Origin: Paenibacillus psychroresistens
GTDB taxonomy: Bacteria; Bacillota; Bacilli; Paenibacillales; NBRC-103111
Reading direction: 5' to 3'
Assembly: GCF_009728935.1 (NCBI RefSeq)
Contig: NZ_CP034235.1
Location: forward strand, 3,324,001 to 3,388,000
DNA length: 64,000 nucleotides
Below are positions 8,429 to 15,788 of this stretch, piece after piece (within the stretch, counting starts at the first letter, position 1; the number at the start of each line of letters is the position of its first letter). The notes under the pieces were generated by a model. It was not told the DNA's origin, did no database searches, and saw only the letters and a list, made by a program, of their open reading frames with translations. The position numbers and the translations under genes are program-made.

Positions 8429-9931
8429 ATGTCTATTAATGAGGAAAAAAAAATGTCCTTAAAGGAATATTTAAAAGAAGCATTTTGCGACGATGCTGAC
8501 TTCGTATCAAGAAATATCCCCGTTTTGAACGGGAAAGCTGAAGTAAATGTTATTTACATAGAAAATTTAATTGAAAACGATATGATTAACAAATCTGTAA
8601 TTGAAAGATTACAGGACAAAAATTCGGAGGAAATTGATCTAACTTCAGCCGAGTTAATGGATATTATTAAATCAAGAGTCATCTCTGTAGCGAAAGTCTA
8701 TAATTCGGACGAAAAAGATCACCTCGTACAAGCTATCCTTACTGGTCATGTTGTATTAACAAGTAACGATACGGATTTTGCTTTAGTTATGCCACTACTA
8801 AAGCGTGAAGCCGCTGAAAAATCAGAAACGGAGCCTTCCATACAGAGTGGGAATGAAGCGTTTACCTCAGATATAAATAAAAATTATAACCTGTTAAGAA
8901 TGAGATTACCTTCTAAAAACTTAATGTTTAGACAGACTGAGTTAGGAGGGACTTCTCATACGAAAGTAAGAATAGTTTGGCTAAAAAATGTAGCCAATCC
9001 CCAAATTATTGAAGAGATAAGCAGTAGATTAAACCGGATCGACATCGATATAGTCCATTCAATATCCGTCATAATTGAACTAATCGAAGATAGTCCTTTA
9101 TCGATTTGGCCTCAATATAAGCTAACCGAGCGAATGGATGTAACCGTCGCTAATATGGCAGAGGGACGTGTAGCCATACTATGTGATAACTTCTCTTTTG
9201 TTATCCTTGTACCTTTATTGATTTTACAGGAATTTCAAACACCCGACGATTATTCGCAAAAGTGGATATACAGTTCGATCATGAGAATTTTGCGCTATTC
9301 TGCTTTTTTTCTTTCTTCGACATTGTCTTCCCTGTATGTGTCATTTGTAGCCTATAATCATTCGATTATGCCCCCGACTATAGCCGTTCGTATATCTGCG
9401 GGAAGAATGGAAGTTCCTTTTCCTTCCGTCATTGAGGTGCTGCTCATGACCTTCATTATTGATTTGCTAAAAGAAATAGGGATAAGGATGCCCAAAGGTT
9501 TGGGCCAGAACATCGGGATCCTTGGGGCTGTCGTCATAGGCCAGTCAGCTGTGGAAGCTAGTTATGTCAGCCCTGTTGTGATCATCATTGTTGCGATCTC
9601 TGCGATTTCTGGTTTTGCGCTGCCGTCGATAAACCTTACAAATGTGTCAAGAATAATCAATTATTCTTTAATAGTAATAGCGTCTTTTTTCGGACTTTTT
9701 GGTGTCATTGTCGGCATCCTTTTTTTGCAGTGGAGATTGGTTACCCTACGTTCTTTCGGCGTTCCGCTTTTTCATCCTTTGGATGTCGGCGAATTTAGCC
9801 TGATGAAAGACATATTGATAAGGTCTCCACTGTGGAAATTGAGAACCCGCCCTAGATTATTGTCCGGAAACGAAACGAGGATGGGGGATAGTACCAGAAA
9901 ACCAGGTCCCAACAAACAAAAGGGAGACTAG
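8429..9931 (+). CDS. Spore germination receptor subunit A (GerA/GerKA family)
   Basis: 500 residues, full length for the family. A soluble N-terminal part of ~245 residues precedes a C-terminal membrane half with about five hydrophobic segments, with the conserved stretches GQSAVEASYVSPVVIIIVAISAI and PLLILQEFQTPDDY..W. GerA subunits assemble with B and C subunits in the inner membrane of the spore, where they sense small-molecule germinants. The start ATG 8429 follows AAAGGAGG with a long 11-base spacing. First gene of an A-B-C operon; the five-base gap to the B gene implies coupled translation. Expression of such operons is normally in the forespore; I did not identify a sigma-G promoter with confidence. 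Confidence 0.93.
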   Translation: MSINEEKKMSLKEYLKEAFCDDADFVSRNIPVLNGKAEVNVIYIENLIENDMINKSVIERLQDKNSEEIDLTSAELMDIIKSRVISVAKVYNSDEKDHLVQAILTGHVVLTSNDTDFALVMPLLKREAAEKSETEPSIQSGNEAFTSDINKNYNLLRMRLPSKNLMFRQTELGGTSHTKVRIVWLKNVANPQIIEEISSRLNRIDIDIVHSISVIIELIEDSPLSIWPQYKLTERMDVTVANMAEGRVAILCDNFSFVILVPLLILQEFQTPDDYSQKWIYSSIMRILRYSAFFLSSTLSSLYVSFVAYNHSIMPPTIAVRISAGRMEVPFPSVIEVLLMTFIIDLLKEIGIRMPKGLGQNIGILGAVVIGQSAVEASYVSPVVIIIVAISAISGFALPSINLTNVSRIINYSLIVIASFFGLFGVIVGILFLQWRLVTLRSFGVPLFHPLDVGEFSLMKDILIRSPLWKLRTRPRLLSGNETRMGDSTRKPGPNKQKGD

Positions 9932-9936
9932 GGAAC

Positions 9937-11037
9937 ATGCTGCAAAAACAAAAGATTTCGAGTCTGCAGGCCATATACCTTACCTTCGCAAGCGCTTATG
10001 GCGGAGTTGTTTTTTATCATTCCTACGTTATCAGTTTGGCAGGGAGAAGTGCATGGATTGCGGAATTCGTAAGTGGGTTTATCAATATCGCCTTTGCCCT
10101 ATGGGTATTGAGCGTTGCAAAGAAATATCCAGGAAAAAACATATTCCATATTCTTGAGATGTTTGCCGGAAAATGGATTAGTAAGATTTTCAGTATAGCT
10201 TATGTTGGATTAAACATTGTCCTATCGGCTTTGCTGTTAACGTTGTGCGGAGGGCTAGTGAAGACCCTTGTTTTGAATCAAACACCGATGTGGGCAACAA
10301 TGTTTCTCATGATATTACTGTCATTTTTAATCGCAGGCAGTGGTATTGAAATTCTAGCTAGGTTAAGCGCAACTTTGGTGATTGTTTTGCTCGGCATATT
10401 GTTTACCCTTGTGATGGGTTTAATTACCCAGTTCGATTCTTCAAATATCTTACCTATGTTAGACAGCGACGTTCCATCCTTTCTCAAGGCTGTATTATTG
10501 GCAGGAGGAGGGCATTCTGAAGTTATTTTATTCATGTTCATAATGGTTGAATCTTTGCATCAACCTAAGAAGCAATTTTTTTCATTTACTGTAGGGTTAC
10601 TGATATCTGTTGTATTAATGCCAGGAGCGGCAATTTTTTTATTCTTAGCCGTTATTTCTCCAGAAGAGGCTTCCAGAGTTTCGTTTGCAGGTGTAAATAT
10701 AGCTTTTTCTATAACATTTGGAAAATTCATTCAAGGAGTAGAAATTTTTTTATTAATTACTTATGTTATCGTCACCGTATTGAAGCTATCCGGAAATTTC
10801 TACAGCAGCTGGGTAGCTTCAGAATTCATTATAAAAAGAAGTTCCAAGGTTCTTCTCATCCTCATTACTATGGCAACATTCCTAATAACTTTGAAAATAC
10901 GCTCATTTAATCAAGCATTCTACTATTACATAACGATCATTCAATATTGTATATATCCATTCTACATCGTTACTCTGTGTACAGTTTCCATCCTTATGTT
11001 AGCAAAAGGTAAAAAGGCGGTATCAAGGAAACCATGA
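9937..11037 (+). CDS. Spore germination receptor subunit B (GerAB/GerKB family permease-like)
   Basis: 366 residues with about ten hydrophobic segments, the architecture of the GerAB/ArcD/ProY transporter family of the APC superfamily. The N-terminus (QKISSLQAIYLTFASAYGGVVFY) and the GGGHSEVILF segment near residue 190 are typical. In characterised receptors the B subunit binds the amino-acid or sugar germinant. Its stop overlaps the start of the C subunit by four bases (ATGA at 11034-11037). Which germinant it recognises cannot be read from the sequence. Confidence 0.92.
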   Translation: MLQKQKISSLQAIYLTFASAYGGVVFYHSYVISLAGRSAWIAEFVSGFINIAFALWVLSVAKKYPGKNIFHILEMFAGKWISKIFSIAYVGLNIVLSALLLTLCGGLVKTLVLNQTPMWATMFLMILLSFLIAGSGIEILARLSATLVIVLLGILFTLVMGLITQFDSSNILPMLDSDVPSFLKAVLLAGGGHSEVILFMFIMVESLHQPKKQFFSFTVGLLISVVLMPGAAIFLFLAVISPEEASRVSFAGVNIAFSITFGKFIQGVEIFLLITYVIVTVLKLSGNFYSSWVASEFIIKRSSKVLLILITMATFLITLKIRSFNQAFYYYITIIQYCIYPFYIVTLCTVSILMLAKGKKAVSRKP

Positions 11038-12185
11038 AATTTTCGAAATATATACGGCTCTTTCTAAGTATTGTCATTCTTACTGCATTTACCGGATGCT
11101 GGGATTACATCGAGTTTGAAAGCATGGCATTAGTGAGTGCAATCGGTATCGATCTTGATAAAAAGGGGGAATTTCTTTTGTCATGCGAGATCATAAGAAC
11201 CCAAAAACAAGGTAAAGAAGGAAAAAAGTCCAAGGATGTGGTCCAAGGAACAGGGAAAACAGTGCCGGAAGCCCTCGCTAACCTGCAAACCCTCGTACCG
11301 GAAGAATTGTTCTTAGGATATACCTCAGCAATCATTCTCAGCGAAGATGCGGCAAAGCAACAATTGAAAAATATCATGGATTATTTATTTATTACTCCAA
11401 GTATACGAGACTCCGTATTTTTGGTCATAACAAAGGAGAATGCGGAAAAGATATTGAATATGCCGCTCGGGAAAACAGGGCTGTTAGTCGGGGAATCGTT
11501 ATTGGAATTTTTTAAGGTTACAAATCGAATAGGCGCTTCTATTCCAGTTAGGTTAAGAGAATTTAATAAATTGCTATTGACAGAAGGTGTGGAGCCTATC
11601 GCCCCATTAATAAAAATAAATAGAGAAGGAAAGCTTATGGTGTCGGACATGGTTGTTTTTAAAGGTTACAAGCTGGTAGGCATGCTTGATGGGAACGAAA
11701 GCAAAGGATTGGGACGAATTACAAATAAAAAAATACAAGAAATATCATCTGTATCCATATCGGTGCCTGATATTGGAGCTTCTGTATCCGCTGTATTCAG
11801 ACTTAAGGATGGTAAATCGAACATAAAAATTAAGATGGGAGATGAAGCACCCGATGTATTCATTACGACGAGTGTTAATGCTACGATGCTCCAATTTGGC
11901 GGTAATACCGGAGCCATAACACAGGAAATTCTCCGCGCATGTGAAAAAGATCTGGAAGGTAATGTAAAAAAAGAACTTGAAGCCGCAATAGCAAAAGCCC
12001 AAAAAGAGGTTAAGTCCGACTTTTTGGGAATAGGTCTCAAATTTTATCAACAGCATCGCAAAGAATGGAAAGTTAAATTTAAGCCCAAATGGCGTGAGGT
12101 TTTTCCAGAGGTTCCTATTCATGTTAACGTAAAAATAAAAATACTTAATTCAGGAACTAAAGTTATTCCTTTAAGCGAGCAATAA
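11034..12185 (+). CDS. Spore germination receptor subunit C (Ger(x)C lipoprotein)
   Basis: 383 residues. A type II signal peptide ends in the lipobox TGC at residues ~20-22, immediately followed by WDYIEFESM, the W-D-x-x-E/D signature of Ger(x)C lipoproteins. The body carries family features such as VSAIGIDLD and the C-terminal FKPKWREVFPEVPIHVNVK. It would be diacylglycerol-anchored on the outer face of the spore inner membrane with the A and B subunits. Last gene of the operon; a strong terminator follows 39 bases after the stop. Confidence 0.92.
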   Translation: MKFSKYIRLFLSIVILTAFTGCWDYIEFESMALVSAIGIDLDKKGEFLLSCEIIRTQKQGKEGKKSKDVVQGTGKTVPEALANLQTLVPEELFLGYTSAIILSEDAAKQQLKNIMDYLFITPSIRDSVFLVITKENAEKILNMPLGKTGLLVGESLLEFFKVTNRIGASIPVRLREFNKLLLTEGVEPIAPLIKINREGKLMVSDMVVFKGYKLVGMLDGNESKGLGRITNKKIQEISSVSISVPDIGASVSAVFRLKDGKSNIKIKMGDEAPDVFITTSVNATMLQFGGNTGAITQEILRACEKDLEGNVKKELEAAIAKAQKEVKSDFLGIGLKFYQQHRKEWKVKFKPKWREVFPEVPIHVNVKIKILNSGTKVIPLSEQ

Positions 12186-12223
12186 TCGATTTGTGATGTT
12201 GCGGTAGATCCAGTTAGCTTAAT

Positions 12224-12254
12224 AAGGCTGCCGTTCGATTTTCGCGGCAGCCTT
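12224..12254 (+). terminator. Rho-independent terminator of germinant receptor operon 1
   Basis: AAGGCTGCCG / CGGCAGCCTT stem with an 11-base loop. It separates the operon from the convergent CGNR gene and can serve both strands. Confidence 0.8.
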
Positions 12255-12309
12255 AAATATGTATTAAATTATCTAGAGGCAAATGGCCAATCGAGCTGTA
12301 TTTGTGGAA

Positions 12310-12891
12310 TCAAGTTTCGGATGTGCTGTGTATCTGTGAGCCGTCGGTTTTGGCGGCTTTTTGGCGTGCGCGGAACCGCCGGACTTTCATTAGGTTACCG
12401 CAAGCTTTATCATCGCAGAACCGCTTGGAATGGTTACGGGTTTCGTCGTAGTAAACCACCAAACAATCCGGATTACCGCAAATGCGCAAGCGAGAAGGAT
12501 CGCTCTCCGCAAGTAAGCGGCCGAAGGAAGCGGCAACCTCCGCTACAATGCGGGGCCAGCCTGCTCGTAAAGGAGTGGATTCCAAGCGATAATCCGAATC
12601 TGATTCCGCGATGTGCAGAATTATCGGTCCACTAGACAGCGCACGGTTTAACTCATGGATATCGGCAGGGTCCGCGGACTCGCGCACCGTCAGCTTTTGG
12701 ACGATACGAAGCATGTGCTCCCTCAACCGTTTCAGATCATCCAATTCTTCCGCCGATGGCGTTCCCGGATAGGGGAGATTGTGAATGGCCAACCATTGTT
12801 CCAACCACCCCGGTTTGTCTAGAAGGTCTTCGGAATGACCGCTGCCTCTCCAGTCGTGATAATCGCTTTTAAGTAAATTCTCCCATAACAT
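12310..12891 (-). CDS. CGNR zinc-finger family putative transcriptional regulator
   Basis: 193 residues. The C-terminal part (LRICGNPDC..YYDETRNHSKRFCDDKACGNLMKVRRFRAR, residues ~137-181) is the CGNR zinc finger, with CGNPDC and the second pair C..CGN; the fourth motif residue is Leu rather than Arg (CGNL). The N-terminal ~120 residues correspond to the helical ABATE-like domain usually found with it and thought to bind a ligand or act as stress sensor. Start ATG 12891 follows AAGGAGG at ideal distance. A TGTAAC-N21-GTTAC element lies 41 bases upstream, consistent with autoregulation. Two decayed relatives of its 3' half lie at 2142 and 15487. The DNA target is unknown; my proposal is the repeated element described in the findings. 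Confidence 0.82.
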   Translation of the reverse strand: MLWENLLKSDYHDWRGSGHSEDLLDKPGWLEQWLAIHNLPYPGTPSAEELDDLKRLREHMLRIVQKLTVRESADPADIHELNRALSSGPIILHIAESDSDYRLESTPLRAGWPRIVAEVAASFGRLLAESDPSRLRICGNPDCLVVYYDETRNHSKRFCDDKACGNLMKVRRFRARQKAAKTDGSQIHSTSET

Positions 12892-12931
12892 CTTTTCGCG
12901 ACCTCCTTATGTTCATGTGAATGTATATATT

Positions 12932-12962
12932 GTAACACTCAAAAACAAAAATAGATAGTTAC
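12932..12962. promoter_or_regulatory. TGTAAC-N21-GTTAC element, copy d
   Basis: TTGTAAC and GTTACAA form a 7-base inverted repeat separated by 21 bases, one more than in the other copies; the right half is TAGATAGTTAC. It is the promoter-proximal copy for the minus-strand CGNR gene. Confidence 0.55.
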
Positions 12963-13029
12963 AACAACTGTAATAACTTTATCGTACATGCCTAAACGCT
13001 TTCTTAGGTTCATATGGAAAGACCAATTT

Positions 13030-13059
13030 GTAACTTTTAAATAAATTTTAGGTAGTTAC
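13030..13059. promoter_or_regulatory. TGTAAC-N20-GTTAC element, copy e
   Basis: GTAAC (13030-13034), 20 bases, GTTAC (13055-13059), right half TAGGTAGTTACTT identical to copy a. It is the upstream member of a pair ahead of the secreted-protein gene at 13186. Confidence 0.55.
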
Positions 13060-13095
13060 TTGAAATTATCGAAAATTCATGATACAGTTCTTAAT

Positions 13096-13125
13096 GTAAC
13101 CAATAAAATAATTTTAGATAGTTAC
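13096..13125. promoter_or_regulatory. TGTAAC-N20-GTTAC element, copy f
   Basis: ATGTAAC and GTTACAT form a 7-base inverted repeat separated by 20 bases (core repeats 13096-13100 and 13121-13125). It lies 60 bases before the start codon of the secreted-protein gene and 66 bases after copy e. Confidence 0.6.
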
Positions 13126-13185
13126 ATTTTTGGTGAGAGATCGTAAAATTACTTTATTTATTAACTAAAAGGAGACTAATGACTT

Positions 13186-13704
13186 ATGAAAAAAATTATT
13201 GCAATCTTATCCCTATTAATAGTGATTGGTACTGTCCAGTTTTATAGGCCTATTGCAAATGCTAAGGAAAGCAGCTATCATCCCATACCAATAAACGCAA
13301 ATAATCATCCACTTTATATAGATAGCCTATTTCAAAAGAATGGGAAAATTTATATCACAGTGGATTATATACAATGGTATGAAGGAGACGCCGCCAATAT
13401 CATATTTAATGAGCGTGAAAAGGATTCGGGTTTAACCGGAGCCCCTGATGGATACTATATTATAAATGACGACAAAAAACTACGCACTTTTGAAGTCATG
13501 CAAGACGCTGGAGTATTTATGCAATATTTTAATCATTCGGGTAGTATTGGGGACAAAGAAATTATATGGAACGAGCAAATTTCTATTGGTAAATTATTAT
13601 CTTTGTTTCATGACTCCAACAATACATCCCTTAAAGACTATCCATATGTTGCTACTATGAATAATGGTCGGATCACTAAAATCATACAGCAATTTATACC
13701 TTAG
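13186..13704 (+). CDS. Secreted protein of unknown function
   Basis: 172 residues. The N-terminus (MKKIIAILSLLIVIGTVQFY..ANAKES) is a Sec signal peptide with a plausible AxA cleavage site near residue 26 and no lipobox Cys. The mature part has no family I recognise; it contains several aromatic-rich beta-like stretches (YITVDYIQWYEGDAANIIF, PDGYYIINDDKKLRTFEV) as in small Bacillus exported proteins of unknown role. The start follows AAAAGGAGA. It is monocistronic: two TGTAAC-N20-GTTAC elements upstream and a terminator 45 bases downstream. Its placement next to the divergent CGNR gene suggests joint control. Confidence 0.72.
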   Translation: MKKIIAILSLLIVIGTVQFYRPIANAKESSYHPIPINANNHPLYIDSLFQKNGKIYITVDYIQWYEGDAANIIFNEREKDSGLTGAPDGYYIINDDKKLRTFEVMQDAGVFMQYFNHSGSIGDKEIIWNEQISIGKLLSLFHDSNNTSLKDYPYVATMNNGRITKIIQQFIP

Positions 13705-13748
13705 AGAATGAATTAATGAAGTATATTGATTTAACCGTACCTATAGTG

Positions 13749-13778
13749 AAGGAGCTTGCCGTGAGGCAGCTCCTTTTT
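13749..13778 (+). terminator. Rho-independent terminator
   Basis: AAGGAGCTTGCC-GTGA-GGCAGCTCCTTTTT. Same hairpin family as at 6661 and 21553. Confidence 0.85.
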
Positions 13779-13809
13779 GGGTTTGTTGAATATCGGGCAT
13801 TATCGTCAT

Positions 13810-13839
13810 GTAACTTCTAAAAGTTTATTAGATAGTTAC
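13810..13839. promoter_or_regulatory. TGTAAC-N20-GTTAC element, copy g
   Basis: GTAAC (13810-13814), 20 bases, GTTAC (13835-13839), right half TAGATAGTTACTT. First of a pair ahead of the 13975-msrA-msrB unit. Confidence 0.55.
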
Positions 13840-13875
13840 TTGAGTTTCGTGTTGGTTCATGTTATATTAATTTAT

Positions 13876-13905
13876 GTAACCAGTATAATTAAAATAGATA
13901 GTTAC
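13876..13905. promoter_or_regulatory. TGTAAC-N20-GTTAC element, copy h
   Basis: GTAAC (13876-13880), 20 bases with TATAAT at 13884-13889, GTTAC (13901-13905). It is exactly 66 bases from copy g, the same distance as b-c and e-f. Confidence 0.55.
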
Positions 13906-13974
13906 TTATGTTAATCGGATAGGGACAAAAAATTAGTTTGAGAAAGGATAGATTTAACCAAGGGGGTGATGGAA

Positions 13975-14316
13975 ATGATTAACAGTATCGAGAATCATCT
14001 GTTGACGTTTAAGTTAAATGAGGAAATTGGACATGAGGTTTTAAGCTCAGTTCAAGAAATGGATCCCAAAATGAATATGTTTTTCCTTACTGATCGCGAG
14101 AACCTTGTTTCTGATGGGGTTGTACAGGAACTGGATGTGAAAGGTGTCTTTATTGTCTGGAACGCCACCTACGTTATCATTGATAAACGATCAGATGGTA
14201 CAATGCTTTTCGACGTTCATTTGGCAAATTTATTAAATGTAGAACCTGCAATAAGAAAACTTCTTGAATTGAATGGATTTGACGTCTGTGATCAATCAAG
14301 CTTGACGGTGCATTAA
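13975..14316 (+). CDS. Small conserved-looking protein of unknown function
   Basis: 113 residues from ATG 13975 behind AAGGGGGTGA; the earlier GTG/ATG at 13966/13969 overlap the ribosome binding site. The protein is acidic, without membrane segments or signal peptide, and mixes beta-like segments (GVFIVWNATYVIIDKRSDGTMLFDVHL) with a C-terminal helix. I do not recognise a family. It is the first gene of a unit with msrA (24-base gap) and msrB, so a role in redox damage repair or in sensing it is a guess from context only. Confidence 0.65.
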   Translation: MINSIENHLLTFKLNEEIGHEVLSSVQEMDPKMNMFFLTDRENLVSDGVVQELDVKGVFIVWNATYVIIDKRSDGTMLFDVHLANLLNVEPAIRKLLELNGFDVCDQSSLTVH

Positions 14317-14340
14317 AATAAATATATTGGAGGATATAGA

Positions 14341-14927
14341 ATGAGAGATGAGTTCGTATTTCGCGTATTTGATAAGCACATTAATCAATTGCAAGAGGTT
14401 TTGACGACGGTTAATGAATCCTCGAATACGCCTTCCGATATCGCTATTTTTGCTGGCGGCTGCTTCTGGCACATGGAAGACACTTTTCAGAAGCTAGATG
14501 GCGTCTCGAGTGTGTACACCGGCTATACGGGGGGACATGATATAAATCCGACCTACAAAAAAGTCGTTTCTAATACATCGGACCATCTGGAGGGGGTCGA
14601 AGTTCATTATAACCCGAGTCTGATTACGTATGACGAGTTGCTCCAAATTTTCTGGAGAAAAGTTGATCCTACGAATGCGGACGGTCATTCCGCCATATTT
14701 TACACTAGCCTTAAACAAAAAGAGCTGGCTGAAGCATCCAGAAAGGAATTGGATTCATCCAAACGGTTCCAAAAACCGGTTGTAATGAAGATCGCTGCTG
14801 CAACAACATTTTTTACAAAGCCGAGGAAGAACATCAGGACTTTTACGAAAAAACCCGTTTAGCTAAAAGGTACAAAGTGAGCGAGTTCAACTCCGGCCGC
14901 GGGTTTAATTTTGAACACAACATTTGA
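14341..14927 (+). pseudogene. msrA: Peptide-methionine (S)-S-oxide reductase, frameshifted near the 3' end
   Basis: MsrA reduces methionine-S-sulfoxide in proteins. The catalytic motif is GGCFWHMED (Cys near residue 41), followed by GYTGG and EGVEVHYNPSLITYDELL. The frame runs normally to KIAAATTF, then at a run of six T (14810-14815) it leaves the conserved path and stops at 14862. In another frame the expected C-terminus continues without interruption (YKAEEEHQDFYEKTRLAKRY..GFNFEHNI) to a stop at 14925-14927. One missing or two extra T residues explain it. Either a sequencing error, a real inactivation, or slippage at a homopolymer. The protein as written lacks the C-terminal ~40 residues. 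A good ribosome binding site (TTGGAGGA) precedes it. Confidence 0.85.
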
Positions 14928-14939
14928 GGGAGTGATTGA

Positions 14940-15398
14940 ATGATGAAAAACAACTCAATACAAGGCTTTAATGGTGATTTTAACAAAAAAGAAAAATTGA
15001 AGACGCTGACTAAACTCCAGTACGACGTAACTCAGCATGGTGTGGACGAGCAGCCGTTTGGCAACGAATACTGGGATAACGAAGCTGAGGGTATTTATGT
15101 AGATATCGTTTCAGGCGAACCGTTGTTTAGCTCGAAAGACAAATACGATGCGCGTACAGGCTGGCCTAGTTTTACACAGCCATTGGATTCAAACCATGTT
15201 GTGATTAAACGCAAATTTTTTGGGACCGAGGTCAGAAGCCAGAATGCGGATTCCTTCCTTGGCGACGTGTTCAAAGATGGACCTGAACCAACAGGAATGC
15301 GATTCTGTGTGAACTCTGCAGCCATGGAATTCATTCCGAAAGCGGATCTTGAAAAAAGAGGATATGGCGTTTATTCCGTGCAATTCAGAGAAGAATAA
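14940..15398 (+). CDS. msrB: Peptide-methionine (R)-S-oxide reductase
   Basis: 152 residues. MsrB reduces methionine-R-sulfoxide, complementing MsrA. Landmarks are [38 protein letters not shown], and the catalytic Cys in [14 protein letters not shown] (near residue 122). The CxxC pairs that bind zinc in many MsrBs are absent, as in the usual Bacillus form. It begins 12 bases after the reconstructed msrA stop with GAGGGAGTGA ahead of ATG, so the two were translated as one operon. Intact, unlike msrA. Confidence 0.93.
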   Translation: MMKNNSIQGFNGDFNKKEKLKTLTKLQYDVTQHGVDEQPFGNEYWDNEAEGIYVDIVSGEPLFSSKDKYDARTGWPSFTQPLDSNHVVIKRKFFGTEVRSQNADSFLGDVFKDGPEPTGMRFCVNSAAMEFIPKADLEKRGYGVYSVQFREE

Positions 15399-15486
15399 TA
15401 AATCTTTTCTATCGCCATCTTCGAGATGTATATGTGTGGCTTCGAAAGAATAATGTTGAATAGAAATATATTTTAGTAGAAGCTAT

Positions 15487-15621
15487 GAGCCGCTGATTTT
15501 GGCGGCTTTTTGGCGTGCGCGGAACTGCCGGACCCCATTAGATTGCTGGATCTTTATCGTCATAAAAACATTTGGAACGGTTTCGGTTTTCGTCGTAGTT
15601 AACCACTAGGCAATCTGGATT
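15487..15621 (-). pseudogene. Decayed CGNR zinc-finger regulator fragment (relic 2)
   Basis: The bases match positions ~12337-12475 of the intact CGNR gene almost continuously (gccg.tgattttggcggctttttggcgtgcgcggaac.gccgga.., ..tggaa.ggtt.cggttttcgtcgtag). Only the 3' quarter (zinc finger region) is left, with small deletions that break the frame, and similarity ends abruptly near 15621. No promoter or start remains. The embedded hairpin AGCCGC/GCGGCT plus T-run (15488-15511) may now simply terminate the msr transcript. Confidence 0.65.
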
Positions 15622-15788
15622 TGATATTGAGTGATATTTTCCATGTTTCCAGTGCACTGAATAGGAAAATTATCGAAAGCGAAGAATAAGGAACAAAGCT
15701 CCGTGACTGGAATGCGGATACATAACAAATTGTTAATTCACTTGCAGTCCATAACTCTAATACCAAACCAGAAATGCAGGTGTATTAT

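Noticed and set aside
11745-12122. Minus-strand frames inside gerC
   Set aside because: Shadow of a full-length, well-conserved germination gene; no start signal.
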